Assembly: GCF_009674775.1 (NCBI RefSeq) | Contig: NZ_WKKE01000001.1 | Location: 248,001 to 312,000 of the forward strand | Direction of reading: 5' to 3' | DNA length: 64,000 nucleotides | From: Flavobacterium sp. LC2016-23 | GTDB taxonomy: Bacteria > Bacteroidota > Bacteroidia > Flavobacteriales > Flavobacteriaceae | Part shown: positions 38,174 to 46,566 of the stretch, piece after piece | How positions within the stretch are numbered: position 1 is the first letter of the stretch | Layout of the letters: each line of letters opens with the position of its first letter | Position numbers and translations under genes: made by a program | Notes under the pieces: model-generated | Told to the model about the DNA's origin: nothing | The model's database searches: none | What the model saw: only the letters and a program-made list of their open reading frames with translations

Positions 38174-38929
38174 ATGTTGAAAGGAATAGTATTAAATAAC
38201 GAAAATTACCAGCCAGGCCTTTCTATTGACTGTGTTATTTTTGGGTTTCATGACAATCAGCTGAAAGTGCTTTTGATTAAAACTCCGTATGAAAATAAAT
38301 GGTCTTTACCTGGTGGATTCGTTCCTCTTCATCAGGATATTGATACTGCAGCTGTTACGGTTCTAAATGAACGAACGGGAATGCAGGGGATTTTTTTAAG
38401 ACAATTTGCAGCTTTTGGAAGCGTGAAACGAAACGATCAGCATTTTGGAAATGCAGTATTGGATTACTTTAAAATTCCTGAAGAAGCAGGAAAATGGCTT
38501 AGGCAACGATTCGTAACCATTGGATATTACGCATTAGTAGATTTTTTAAAAGCAGTACCACAAAAAGGGAATACTCAGGAAATCATAGAATGGATTGATC
38601 ATAAAGAGGTTCCCGAACTGATTTTAGACCATAAAAAAATTCTCGACAAAGCTTTAGATACCCTGCGGACTGAGCTCAATCTGATGCCGGTTGGATATAA
38701 TTTATTGCCTGAAAAATTTACGATTCCGGAATTGCAGAAATTGTATGAAACCATTTTAGATAAAAAACTCGACAGAAGAAATTTTCTCCGGAAGATCACC
38801 AACATCGGAATCCTCCATAAGCTGGACGAAAAGAAAAGTAACGTAGCACACAAAGCACCAAATTTGTATACTTTTGATAAAGAAAAATACGAAGAAGTCC
38901 TTAAAAATGGTTTGAATCAGGGTTGGTGA
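38174..38929 (+). CDS. Nudix-like transcriptional regulator (NrtR/AraR type) with winged-helix C-terminus
   Basis: 251 residues. The N-terminal ~140 residues have a Nudix fold (VDCVIFGFHDNQLKVLLIKTPYENKWSLPGGFVPLHQ). The Nudix box is degenerate: where REUxEExGU is expected the sequence reads TVLNERTGM, so metal-dependent hydrolysis is probably lost. The C-terminal ~90 residues (LPEKFTIPELQKLYETILDKKLDRRNFLRKI) match the winged helix of NrtR-type regulators. Such proteins sense ADP-ribose or sugars through the dead Nudix domain; in Bacteroidota some control pentose use. The effector here is unknown. Confidence 0.85.
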   Translation: MLKGIVLNNENYQPGLSIDCVIFGFHDNQLKVLLIKTPYENKWSLPGGFVPLHQDIDTAAVTVLNERTGMQGIFLRQFAAFGSVKRNDQHFGNAVLDYFKIPEEAGKWLRQRFVTIGYYALVDFLKAVPQKGNTQEIIEWIDHKEVPELILDHKKILDKALDTLRTELNLMPVGYNLLPEKFTIPELQKLYETILDKKLDRRNFLRKITNIGILHKLDEKKSNVAHKAPNLYTFDKEKYEEVLKNGLNQGW

Positions 38930-38959
38930 TAATAAAAGTTTAATTGAAACGGAACGATT

Positions 38960-39280
38960 ATGGTAACTATTGAAACATTCAGAACGTTAGCTTTAGCATT
39001 TCCGGAAGCAACTGAAGAACCTCACTTTGAGAAAACTTCCTTCCGGATAAAGAAAAAAATATTTGCCACAATTGACGAGAAAAACAACAGAGGTGTCTTT
39101 AAATTTAACGAAATTGATCAGTCTGTATTTTGCGCGTCAAGCGAGATGATTTTTTATCCGATTCCAAACAAATGGGGAAAACAAGGCTGGACATTTGTAG
39201 ATTTAGACAAAGTTCCGGTAAAAATGTTTCAGGACGCTTTGCTGCTTTCCTACAATACGGTAGCATTCGGTAAAAAATAG
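38960..39280 (+). CDS. MmcQ/YjbR family protein
   Basis: 106 residues: FRTLALAFPEATEEPHFEKTSFRIKKKIFATIDEKNNRG is the typical MmcQ/YjbR start, and GWTFVDLDKVPVKMFQDALLLSYNTVA the typical end. The fold is CyaY-like; members are small cytoplasmic proteins, some reported to bind DNA. It follows the Nudix regulator by 30 bases and is probably co-transcribed. It is convergent with alkB. Confidence 0.88.
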   Translation: MVTIETFRTLALAFPEATEEPHFEKTSFRIKKKIFATIDEKNNRGVFKFNEIDQSVFCASSEMIFYPIPNKWGKQGWTFVDLDKVPVKMFQDALLLSYNTVAFGKK

Positions 39281-39317
39281 ATTCCGGACTAATTAGCAAT
39301 CAAGATTTACTACGTTT

Positions 39318-39926
39318 TTATAAAACAATCGTCCTGAATGTAAGGTTCACTCGTGGTTTTATGGTTGTTTTTGTTGGAGGTAAACGATGCAGCCAGTGCG
39401 TTTGCGTGGTGTCTTTCATCACCAGTAAACTGCCGTGTTCGAGAATTAAAGAAACGACTTCTTTGGTTTCCTTATGTTTAAACGCAAATTTGCGTTCAGC
39501 GCCAAAACTTAGGGAAGCGATAGCTCCGTTTTTCTTTAAATCCTTTTCGGCATCGCTGTGCCACGCCATTCCCTCATCACCGCTATGATACAAATTCAGC
39601 AAACAGGAATTGAAGGTTTCGCCTGTTTTTTCTTCAATGACGGCTTTAAGTGCCAGTAATTCATTGGTCCATGGAAGGGCTTTTTTAGTGGTTTTAGAAT
39701 AGGTATATTCAAATTCCTGATCGCCGTACCAGGCTACTTTTCTCTTGGTTAGGATTAATTTTCCAAAGATAATCGCTTCATCATTTTTCCATTCTATCGT
39801 GTTTAGTAAAGAATCCCGATAGACATTGGCTTTTTCTCGCGCAAACAGTTTTCCGTAATAGTTTACAGTTCCGTCTTTGGGTAATAAATTGGTGTTTTCG
39901 TTTATTTCGGGATTAAATAAGTCCAT
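39318..39926 (-). CDS. alkB: AlkB-like 2-oxoglutarate/Fe(II) dioxygenase
   Basis: 202 residues. The iron ligands His123 and Asp125 lie in AWHSDAEKD. The distal His is probably in THWLHRLPPT, and the 2OG-binding Arg is in KPRVNLTFR near the C-terminus. The CLLNLYHSGDEGM segment is typical of the AlkB group closest to eukaryotic ALKBH2/3. It repairs N1-methyladenine and N3-methylcytosine by oxidative demethylation. Its start overlaps the end of the mini-Ada gene by 14 bases, so the two are translationally coupled, which supports a DNA-alkylation role. Confidence 0.92.
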   Translation of the reverse strand: MDLFNPEINENTNLLPKDGTVNYYGKLFAREKANVYRDSLLNTIEWKNDEAIIFGKLILTKRKVAWYGDQEFEYTYSKTTKKALPWTNELLALKAVIEEKTGETFNSCLLNLYHSGDEGMAWHSDAEKDLKKNGAIASLSFGAERKFAFKHKETKEVVSLILEHGSLLVMKDTTQTHWLHRLPPTKTTIKPRVNLTFRTIVL

Positions 39927-40158
39927 TCTTCCATTTTTGATATTTTGTTTTCATGCAATGTCCACAAGGTCTGAAACCATTTTTTTCAGCTTCCTCTTCA
40001 GTATAAAAGAAAACCCGGTTTTCACGTTTCATTCTTTTGCCGGAAGCACATTTCAGCGTTCCGTAAATTTTTAGTTTTTGGTTTCCACCAAAGCAAATCT
40101 CGGCATTTTTGATTTTAATTCGCAATTGAAAATCAGTAATTTTAGAATGTTCAATCAT
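39913..40158 (-). CDS. Stand-alone Ada-type metal-binding domain protein (81 aa)
   Basis: 81 residues that align by eye with the zinc domain of Ada: Cys37 in TLKCASGKRMK, then NRVFFYTEEEAEKNGFRPCGHC with Cys65 and Cys68. In Ada the four zinc ligands include a CxxxC pair; here the second of that pair is absent (C-A-S-G-K). Only three cysteines remain in these positions, plus Cys22 in ICFGG further upstream, which might complete the site. In Ada this domain takes methyl groups from phosphotriesters. As a separate coupled gene with alkB, it may be the missing N-terminus of the Ada-like protein encoded 1 kb upstream. Confidence 0.8.
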   Translation of the reverse strand: MIEHSKITDFQLRIKIKNAEICFGGNQKLKIYGTLKCASGKRMKRENRVFFYTEEEAEKNGFRPCGHCMKTKYQKWKNGLI

Positions 40159-40170
40159 TTTTTTTTAAGT

Positions 40171-40397
40171 TGCAAAGGTTCAAAGGCACAAAGGTTCAGA
40201 GGTTTTGGGATGTGTTGAAAAGCTTTGAACCTTTGTGTGATTGGTTTTTTTATCGTAGAGGCGCACAGCAGTGCGTCTTTCGCAAAGATTGTCGACGATG
40301 GTTTAGAGGCATTGCTGTGCACCTCTACACTATCCGTATGTTAAAAGTATAAAGTTACAAACCTCTGCACCTTTGTAGCTCTGCCTCTTTGCACCTT
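40171..40397. repeat. Cluster of nested dispersed repeats
   Basis: The 243-base gap between the mini-Ada and 2OG-oxygenase genes is almost all repeat. 40171-40206 and 40351-40397 are opposite-facing copies of an AAAGGTTCaaAGGcacAAAGG-type word, with a third fragment at 40220-40239. Inside them, 40255-40278 (GTAGAGGCGCACAGCAGTGC onward) and 40305-40328 are an inverted pair matching at 21 of 24 positions. The inner element has a CGCAC/GTGCG hairpin. This resembles a REP/BIME-like structure. Confidence 0.75.
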
Positions 40398-40401
40398 AAA
40401 A

Positions 40402-41115
40402 TCAAGATAACGCATCATGAAAAATAATTCCCAGAGTATGCCTTTCGCCGCTATGGATTTCGCTTACACCATGTCTCATATTCACACGATAATATCCTTT
40501 CGTGCCTTTTACAGGACGGAAATTTGTCGTAAAAACCAAAACATCTCCTTTTTTAGGTTTTAGTACAATTGCTTTAGATTGTGCTCTCGGCGTTTGTTGC
40601 GTTAATACAAATTCGCCACCGGTAAAATCTTCGTCAGGTTCATTTAGGAAAATAACAATTTGAATCGGAAAATAAACAGCGCCATATAAATCCTGATGGA
40701 GGGTATTAAAACCACTTTTGCCGTATTTTAATATTAAAACGGTTGCCTTTAACTGATTATTGGCGTGACATTGTTCAAGCAATTTTTCGTGTGTTTCAGG
40801 AAAAAAAGTGTCGATATTCAGTGCTTTCATCCACGCATTAGCAATTGGCGTTAGTTTGGGATAGATAGTAGCCCGTATGGTCTGAATTAAATCAGGCAGC
40901 GGATAATTAAAATATTTGTATTCGCCCAAACCGAAACGATAACGCTCCATTACAACCGTTTTTCGATATAAATTAGGATTATCATAATCGAATTTTAAAT
41001 CTTCACATTGTTCGTTATCAAGTACATTCGGAATAATGGCGAACCCATTTTCGTGCATGGATTCGGTGATGCTGTCCCAGTTGAGGGAAGCAATTTTAGA
41101 TTGTATATTTTGCAT
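40402..41115 (-). CDS. 2OG-Fe(II) oxygenase in the alkylation-repair cluster
   Basis: 237 residues from the ATG at 41115 (MQNIQSKIASLNWDSITESM). A GTG reading from 41142 begins inside a repeat copy and was rejected. His140 and Asp142 in FNTLHQDLYG are the likely iron ligands, with the distal His in VNMRHGVSEIHSGERHTLGIIFHDA. The family is the one often found beside Ada in bacteria and annotated only as 2OG-Fe(II) oxygenase. A role in removing alkyl lesions is inferred from the neighbours. It lies between the Ada-like gene (68 bases upstream) and mini-Ada/alkB downstream. Confidence 0.88.
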   Translation of the reverse strand: MQNIQSKIASLNWDSITESMHENGFAIIPNVLDNEQCEDLKFDYDNPNLYRKTVVMERYRFGLGEYKYFNYPLPDLIQTIRATIYPKLTPIANAWMKALNIDTFFPETHEKLLEQCHANNQLKATVLILKYGKSGFNTLHQDLYGAVYFPIQIVIFLNEPDEDFTGGEFVLTQQTPRAQSKAIVLKPKKGDVLVFTTNFRPVKGTKGYYRVNMRHGVSEIHSGERHTLGIIFHDALS

Positions 41116-41130
41116 TGAAATTATTTTGAA

Positions 41131-41154
41131 GTAGAGCCGCACAGCAGTGCGTCT
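41131..41154. repeat. Dispersed repeat copy (GTAGAGCCGCACAGCAGTGC type)
   Basis: Identical at 23 of 24 positions to 40255-40278, 0.9 kb away. It carries the same CGCAC-AGCA-GTGCG hairpin and sits between the Ada-like and 2OG-oxygenase genes. Confidence 0.85.
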
Positions 41155-41182
41155 TGTTTATAGGTTTTCCTGTAGGTGTTCT

Positions 41183-42034
41183 TTAATTTCCGGAGTCAGA
41201 TTGTGCACCTTCCCAACCAATAATAGCCGTTTTTCGGGTATTTCCCCACATATAACCGCCAAAGGTGCCTGAAGATTGAATAACGCGATGACAGGGAATT
41301 AAAAAGGCTACCGGATTGCTGCCAATAGCAGTTCCGACTGCTCTTGAAGCATTTGGTTTTTCGATTTGCTGTGCAATAGAACCATAAGTAGATAGCTGGC
41401 CCATTGGAATTTTAAGCAATGTTTCCCATACTTTCAACTGAAAATCGGTTCCTTTTAAATGCAGTTTTATTTCAGACAGTTTACTCCAGTCGTTTTGGAA
41501 AATAAATAAGGCATTTTGTTGTGCTAAATCCAGTTTTCTGGAAAATGTGGCGTTTGGAAATTTATGTTTTAAATCTTCAAACCCGATTCCTTCATTTTCG
41601 GCGAAAGCCATAAAGCAGACTCCCTTTTCGGTTGAAGCTACAATGATATTCCCAAACGGACTTTCGGCAAAGCTATAATTGATAAAAAGGTTTTTGCCCC
41701 CGTTTTTATATTCTGCCGGTGTCATTCCTTCGATGTTTACAAATAAATCATGTAGACGGCTCGTTCCTGAAAGGCCAGTTTCGTAGGCGGTGTCAGACAA
41801 AGTCGCCTGACTGTTTTCCTTAAGGATTTTCTTGGCATGTTCAACACTGATGTATTGCAGAAATTTCTTCGGACTTGTTCCTGCCCATTCCGTAAACAAA
41901 CGCTGAAAGTGAAACGGACTTAAGTGTACCTTTTCGGCAACGGTATCCAGATTTGGCTGTTCGCGAAAATTAGCTTTTATATAATCGATCGCTTCTGCAA
42001 TTCGATTGTAATTGATATTTTCCTGTGTGTTCAT
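41183..42034 (-). CDS. ada: Ada-like bifunctional AraC-type regulator / O6-methylguanine-DNA methyltransferase
   Basis: 283 residues. The first ~110 form an AraC-type double HTH (PNLDTVAEKVHLSPFHFQRLFTEWAGTSPKKFLQYI, then SDTAYETGLSGTSRLHDLF). The rest is an OGT domain with the suicide cysteine Cys248 in FLIPCHRVIQSSG and the helix-turn-helix finger ASRAVGTAIGSNPVA. The N-terminal Ada zinc domain that normally switches Ada into an activator is missing; a separate one is encoded at 39913-40158. It transfers methyl groups from O6-methylguanine to itself and probably regulates the downstream repair genes. Confidence 0.93.
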   Translation of the reverse strand: MNTQENINYNRIAEAIDYIKANFREQPNLDTVAEKVHLSPFHFQRLFTEWAGTSPKKFLQYISVEHAKKILKENSQATLSDTAYETGLSGTSRLHDLFVNIEGMTPAEYKNGGKNLFINYSFAESPFGNIIVASTEKGVCFMAFAENEGIGFEDLKHKFPNATFSRKLDLAQQNALFIFQNDWSKLSEIKLHLKGTDFQLKVWETLLKIPMGQLSTYGSIAQQIEKPNASRAVGTAIGSNPVAFLIPCHRVIQSSGTFGGYMWGNTRKTAIIGWEGAQSDSGN

Positions 42035-42107
42035 TTTTGTTCCATTTTATAGTACAAATGTCGACTGGTTTTTGCAGAGATAAAATCCGAAACTTGCTTT
42101 GTTTTTC

Positions 42108-42146
42108 TAACCGCAAAGAGCGCTAAGATTTTCGCAAAGCACGCAA
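42108..42146. repeat. Dispersed repeat copy (ACCGCAAAG...CGCAAAG type)
   Basis: It begins TAACCGCAAAGAGCGCTAAG and continues to GCACGCAA. It closely matches the left arm of the repeat at 62364-62402 (ACCGCAAG..GCACTAAGATTTACGCAAAG). It lies in the gap upstream of ada, followed at 42186-42215 by CATCCTGACGGAGAAAGGATCACA, another word of dispersed-repeat character. Confidence 0.65.
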
Positions 42147-42238
42147 TAGTTTTTGCTGGCAAGTCATAAATTTATTTCGCAATATTGTCATCCTGACGGA
42201 GAAAGGATCACACAGGAAGCTCCGCAAAGAGAGGTATA

Positions 42239-43318
42239 TTATTTAAGGTCTTCTTTTCTTAAAGAAACACTTATCAATTTATACCCATTTTCAGTTCTTA
42301 AAAACTCAAAATGATCTTGTCCTGAATCTGTTTTCTTCTTTGGCGAGATCACAATATTTTTAACCGGATATCTCCAGTCTTTAGGTTCATTGCAATTGTT
42401 GAAATAGGTTTCGAATTCGATTGTTTCGAAAATGAACTTATTTAAGCCATCAGTTGAAACAAAGTAGTCACAATCTGTGGAGTTAAGTTCCTGAAGTTTA
42501 CGTTTTATAAAGGTATAATTTTGATTAATAAATTTAGTGTTCGACTGCTTTATCCAGCCATTTGGTTCTTTCCAGTAGGTTATGGTAGCAAAAGAATGTT
42601 TTAGTAAATTCTCTCTGGATAAATCAGAAAGTAAATTGTTTTTCAGCCACAATTTGAACTCCTTATCAAAATTGACAAATGAATAATATTCGCCATCAAC
42701 TCCACGGAAATTTTCTCTTATTGGATCTTTACTTGGATCTTTAGATTTTTCTACAGAATAAAAGTCCAGTTCACTATTATATCCGAAATTTTCAATTAAA
42801 ATTTTATTGTTACTATCGATTAGGAATTCTTTTCCTCCAGACCAGAAAAAATGTTCTCCATCTATTTCTTTTTTAGCATCTTTTAATCCTATGAACATTC
42901 CGTTTTTTAATTTGGTTAAATCACTATAGTCGGGTGGAATTGCAATTTTTCCGTCACCATTAAAGAAACCCATTTTATCTGTTTTAGGATCTCTAAAACG
43001 GATAAAACCTTCATTTTCACAATCAGGGCCATTATCAAAAATGTATAAGCTGTCGCGGCCAACTATTTTCCCGGTTTTGGTTAAATAATAGCTTTTCCAA
43101 TTGTCGTTTTCTTTTTCAGAAACAGCAATTATATTTTCAAATTTATTTGCAATAGTATATCCTGTAAATTTTGGTTCGATTTTGATAACGCCGTTTTTAT
43201 CTTTATATCCAATTTTTGTGGTGTCTTTGCTCCAAAATGAAATCCATATATCATTGGTTTGTGCGAATAGCGAAGAACTTAGAATAAGGAATATATAGAG
43301 GTAGATAATCTTTTTCAT
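42239..43318 (-). CDS. Secreted WG-repeat-like protein
   Basis: 359 residues. A Sec signal peptide (MKKIIYLYIFLILSSSLFA) is followed by WG/KWG-like repeats in the first half: KIGYKDKNGVIKIEPKF, then DKMGFFNGDGKIAIPPDYSDLTKLKNGMF and DSNNKILIENFGYNSE. The second half is not recognised. WG-repeat proteins are beta-rich and of unknown function, often envelope-associated. It is followed downstream by ada and preceded by a small Cys-rich gene only 9 bases away. Confidence 0.75.
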   Translation of the reverse strand: MKKIIYLYIFLILSSSLFAQTNDIWISFWSKDTTKIGYKDKNGVIKIEPKFTGYTIANKFENIIAVSEKENDNWKSYYLTKTGKIVGRDSLYIFDNGPDCENEGFIRFRDPKTDKMGFFNGDGKIAIPPDYSDLTKLKNGMFIGLKDAKKEIDGEHFFWSGGKEFLIDSNNKILIENFGYNSELDFYSVEKSKDPSKDPIRENFRGVDGEYYSFVNFDKEFKLWLKNNLLSDLSRENLLKHSFATITYWKEPNGWIKQSNTKFINQNYTFIKRKLQELNSTDCDYFVSTDGLNKFIFETIEFETYFNNCNEPKDWRYPVKNIVISPKKKTDSGQDHFEFLRTENGYKLISVSLRKEDLK

Positions 43319-43327
43319 GAAATTTAT

Positions 43328-43612
43328 TTATCGTAGATGAATTTCTAATTCATTGTTTTTTGCTTCTTCAAAACAATCGCTACACAACATTTTAAAATCA
43401 GCTTTAGCTTGAAAAACTTCGGTCCATTCTTCACCATTATCTAAAAGATATTGTTCGCATTCACCACACCACGCAATTTGCGGAAGATCTTCTTCGGCTT
43501 CTGAATAGAAGAAACCTACTTTTTCTTTCGGGTCTATTGCCGTTGCAATGTGAATACAGCTGAATGTCATTTCTTTAGATCCGTGTATTTCACATAAAAT
43601 TTTTTCAATCAT
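43328..43612 (-). CDS. Small Cys-rich (putative zinc-binding) protein
   Basis: 94 residues with two CxxC pairs: WCGECEQYL in the middle and LCSDCFEEAK near the end. Single Cys residues lie at LCEIHG and FSCIH at the start. This pattern suggests a small zinc-ribbon protein. No family was recognised and no function is claimed. It lies 9 bases upstream of the WG-repeat gene, so they are one transcript. Confidence 0.65.
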   Translation of the reverse strand: MIEKILCEIHGSKEMTFSCIHIATAIDPKEKVGFFYSEAEEDLPQIAWCGECEQYLLDNGEEWTEVFQAKADFKMLCSDCFEEAKNNELEIHLR

Positions 43613-43675
43613 AATTTTATATTGGCGAGTTATTTAATTTCAAATTTAAACTGAAAATTTCAAATTTTAAATAGA

Positions 43676-43708
43676 AAACCCGACAGGTTTTTAAAACCTG
43701 TCGGGTTT
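43676..43708. repeat. Perfect palindrome (AAACCCGACAGGTTT type), probable bidirectional terminator
   Basis: 15-base perfect arms AAACCCGACAGGTTT (43676-43690) and its complement (43694-43708) with a 3-base loop. It lies downstream of ahcY on the minus strand and could end that transcript. The same hairpin word is, from memory, a frequent intergenic element in flavobacteria. Confidence 0.75.
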
Positions 43709-43760
43709 GATATAGATAATCGAAAAAATCTAAAATCAGAAATCTTCAATCTAAAATTTA

Positions 43761-45077
43761 CTAGTATCTGTAATATTCCGGTTTAAACGGACCTTCAACA
43801 GGAACACCAATATAAGCAGCCTGATCGTCACGTAAAGTTTCCAGTTCAACGCCTAATTTAGCTAAGTGCAAAGCAGCCACTTTTTCATCTAAATGTTTTG
43901 GTAACATATAAACGTCATTGTTGTAAGCAGCACTATTTTTCCATAATTCGATTTGAGCCAAAGTCTGGTTGGTGAATGAGTTACTCATTACAAAACTTGG
44001 GTGACCTGTAGCACAACCAAGGTTTACCAAACGACCTTCAGCCAAAATGATGATGTCTTTTCCATTGATAGTATATTTGTCAACCTGAGGTTTGATTTCG
44101 ATTTTAGATGCACCGTGGTTTTTGTTTAACCAGGCCATGTCAATTTCGTTATCAAAGTGTCCGATGTTACAAACAACAGTTTTGTCTTTCATTTGTTCGA
44201 AATGACTTCCAAGAACGATATCTTTATTTCCTGTAGTGGTAATGATGATATCAGCAGTAGCAATTACAGTATTTAATTTTTTAACTTCATAACCGTCCAT
44301 TGCAGCTTGTAAAGCACAAATTGGATCGATTTCAGTAACCGTTACAATAGATCCTGCACCTCTGAAAGAAGCAGCAGTTCCTTTTCCAACATCACCGTAT
44401 CCGCAAACGATAACTCTTTTTCCGGCTAACATTAAGTCAGTAGCACGACGTACAGCATCTACAGCAGATTCTTTACAACCGTATTTGTTATCAAATTTAG
44501 ATTTAGTAACAGAATCGTTAATGTTGATGGCAGGCATTGGTAAAGTTCCGGCTTTTACTCTTTCGTAAAGTCTGTGAACACCAGTTGTAGTTTCTTCAGA
44601 AAGACCTTTGATTCCGGGAACCAATTCCGGGAAACGGTCAATAACCATGTTAGTTAAATCTCCACCGTCATCCAAAATCATGTTCAATGGTTTTCTGTCT
44701 TCGCCAAAGAATAAAGTTTGCTCAATACACCAGTCAAATGACTCTTCATCAAGACCTTTCCAGGCATACACCTGAATTCCTGCAGCAGCAATAGCAGCAG
44801 CAGCCTGATCCTGAGTAGAGAAGATGTTGCAAGAAGACCATGTAACTTCAGCACCAAGAGCAATTAAAGTTTCGATCAAAACTGCAGTCTGAATCGTCAT
44901 GTGCAAACATCCGGCGATACGAGCACCTGCAAGAGGTTGTTCGTCTTTATATTCAGCACGAAGCGCCATTAAACCTGGCATTTCAGCTTCAGCCAGTTCA
45001 ATTTCTTTTCTTCCCCAAGCCGCTAGAGAAATGTCTTTTACTTTGAAAGCCACAAAAGGCGTAGTTGTAGTACTCAT
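43761..45077 (-). CDS. ahcY: Adenosylhomocysteinase
   Basis: 438 residues, typical of the bacterial enzyme. Motifs are [53 protein letters not shown], the NAD-binding loop [14 protein letters not shown], and the C-terminal end [10 protein letters not shown]. It hydrolyses S-adenosylhomocysteine to adenosine and homocysteine with bound NAD, keeping methylation going. Transcribed alone; a TAAATTTG -7 box on the minus strand lies at 45117-45110. Confidence 0.97.
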   Translation of the reverse strand: MSTTTTPFVAFKVKDISLAAWGRKEIELAEAEMPGLMALRAEYKDEQPLAGARIAGCLHMTIQTAVLIETLIALGAEVTWSSCNIFSTQDQAAAAIAAAGIQVYAWKGLDEESFDWCIEQTLFFGEDRKPLNMILDDGGDLTNMVIDRFPELVPGIKGLSEETTTGVHRLYERVKAGTLPMPAININDSVTKSKFDNKYGCKESAVDAVRRATDLMLAGKRVIVCGYGDVGKGTAASFRGAGSIVTVTEIDPICALQAAMDGYEVKKLNTVIATADIIITTTGNKDIVLGSHFEQMKDKTVVCNIGHFDNEIDMAWLNKNHGASKIEIKPQVDKYTINGKDIIILAEGRLVNLGCATGHPSFVMSNSFTNQTLAQIELWKNSAAYNNDVYMLPKHLDEKVAALHLAKLGVELETLRDDQAAYIGVPVEGPFKPEYYRY

Positions 45078-45109
45078 TTATAGTATATTTGTATATTGTA
45101 ATTTTTTTG

Positions 45110-45117
45110 CAAATTTA
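45110..45117 (-). promoter_or_regulatory. Candidate -7 box for ahcY
   Basis: The minus strand reads TAAATTTG, an exact TAnnTTTG match, 33 bases before the ahcY ATG. Confidence 0.45.
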
Positions 45118-45208
45118 CGGAATAGCTTTTTAATTTTGACTACTTTATATAAGATTTGTGAAATGTTTAATTTCTTAATTTATAGAGTATTAGTCGATTG
45201 CCATGATT

Positions 45209-45228
45209 GCCATACTGAGCGCAGTCAA
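45209..45228. repeat. Short dispersed repeat (TTGACTGCGCTCAGTATGGC type)
   Basis: Its reverse complement TTGACTGCGCTCAGTATGGC resembles TTCGACTTCGCTCAGCCTGA at 56217-56236. It lies in the 282-base gap between ahcY and the phosphopantetheinyl transferase gene, which otherwise shows nothing recognisable. Confidence 0.45.
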
Positions 45229-45359
45229 AATAAGAAGCTAATCGGGCTGTCCACTATATCTTTTAGAGCTATAAAGACCAGACGTTAAATTAGAAACTCA
45301 GTTTTAAAATCACCGAAATAATTCATAATTTAAAACTCATAATTCATAACTAAAAAAGG

Positions 45360-46016
45360 ATGCCTTTATTCCAGACGATACAATTCAACGAAACAACTAA
45401 AATCTTAATTTGGGAAATAACCGAATCTTTTGACGAGTTATTGAGCAAAGTAGTATTGAAAGAAAAAACGCAGCTGCGATTGAACGGAATGAAATCCCAA
45501 ATGCATCAGCGTGCTTTTCTGAGCGTTCGCATGCTGATTCAGGAAATGGGTTTTACAGATCATGATTTGCATTACGACGAGTTTGGAAAACCTTATTTTG
45601 ATTGTCACAATCATATCTCCATAACACATTCGTATCATTTTGCAGCCATCATCGTCAGTCATGAAACGGTTGGAATTGATATGGAGTTACAACGGGAAAA
45701 AATTATTCGTATTGCCGATAAATTTACAGATTTCGAATGCGATTATTTAAAACCGGACCCTATTGAGAAATATGTAAAAAAACTCACTGTAATCTGGGGA
45801 GCTAAGGAAGCGATTTTTAAAATCAGAAACGAAAAAGGGATCAGCTTTAAAGATCACATCAAGGTTGGAGATTTCTCTTTAAATAAAAGCCAGACAGAAG
45901 CGAGCCTTCATTTTGATGATTTAATCAAAGATTTTGAGGTGCATTATGAAGAAATCAAATCAGATAATTTTGAAGGGAAATTTACTTTGGTGTATGCTTT
46001 TGAGAAACAGAATTGA
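45360..46016 (+). CDS. 4'-phosphopantetheinyl transferase superfamily protein
   Basis: 218 residues. The family's magnesium and CoA motifs are seen: VGIDMELQREKI and VIWGAKEAIFKIRNEKGISF, with the SVRMLIQEMGF start. It transfers phosphopantetheine from CoA to carrier proteins. Length and motifs are Sfp/Gsp-like rather than AcpS. No carrier or polyketide genes lie nearby, so it may be the general enzyme. The gene stands alone, divergent from ahcY. Confidence 0.9.
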   Translation: MPLFQTIQFNETTKILIWEITESFDELLSKVVLKEKTQLRLNGMKSQMHQRAFLSVRMLIQEMGFTDHDLHYDEFGKPYFDCHNHISITHSYHFAAIIVSHETVGIDMELQREKIIRIADKFTDFECDYLKPDPIEKYVKKLTVIWGAKEAIFKIRNEKGISFKDHIKVGDFSLNKSQTEASLHFDDLIKDFEVHYEEIKSDNFEGKFTLVYAFEKQN

Positions 46017-46161
46017 ATAAAATTCCAATTTTTAAATTCTAAATTCCAAAGTGTTTCATTTCGAGGAACGACAAATCACATTAGAGGATTGGCAAAGATT
46101 GGCGATTTTCTGTACTAAATTTTGTGTTACCCGAATGATAAAATGCGCTAAATAACCAGGA

Positions 46162-46566
46162 TTATAAAGGATTCTCCATCATTTTTTTGCGATGTTCAAA
46201 CATACTCATAAACAGGAAAGTTCCCATTTTTCGGGCACGTCGTTTTAGTGTTTCTGCATTTTCGCCTTCGAAGTGTTCTTCTAAAGTCTGAAACCAATAG
46301 TTGAGCCATATTCCAAACTCGTTTGACGTAATTTTTCCATCAAAATGTGCATCAACTTCATTGTGCACGGCATGGGGATTGCCTTTGTATTTTTTAACCG
46401 CAAATAAATTGGTCTCCCAAAAATCGGTTAGTTTTTCCAGATGTGCGTCCCAGTCTTTTATGATTGTATTAAAATAAGAGCCGATTTCCTGATCGGCTCT
46501 TATTTTAGCATAGAACTGATGGACTAGAAAAGAAATATCAGTTCTGTTTTCGATTTGTTTTTTCAC
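46162..46566 (-). CDS. Group III truncated haemoglobin
   Basis: 134 residues with the group III pattern: ISFLVHQFYAKIRADQEIGSYF, DFWETNLFAVKKYKGNPHAVHNEVD, and FGIWLNYWFQTLEEHFEGE, with helix H ending KMGTFLFMSMFEHRKK. These haem proteins bind O2 and NO; group III members have been linked to nitrosative stress and microaerobic life. Its start overlaps the end of the membrane protein upstream by 4 bases, and a Crp/Fnr-type dyad lies before that operon. Confidence 0.9.
   Translation of the reverse strand: MKKQIENRTDISFLVHQFYAKIRADQEIGSYFNTIIKDWDAHLEKLTDFWETNLFAVKKYKGNPHAVHNEVDAHFDGKITSNEFGIWLNYWFQTLEEHFEGENAETLKRRARKMGTFLFMSMFEHRKKMMENPL

Noticed and set aside
40171..40397. Insertion sequence or CRISPR array
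   Set aside because: No transposase frame, no regular spacing and no conserved repeat-spacer pattern; the copies are nested and in both orientations.
44899..45288. 129-residue frame antisense to the start of ahcY
   Set aside because: It depends on the conserved ahcY sequence for most of its length and has no homology-like features.
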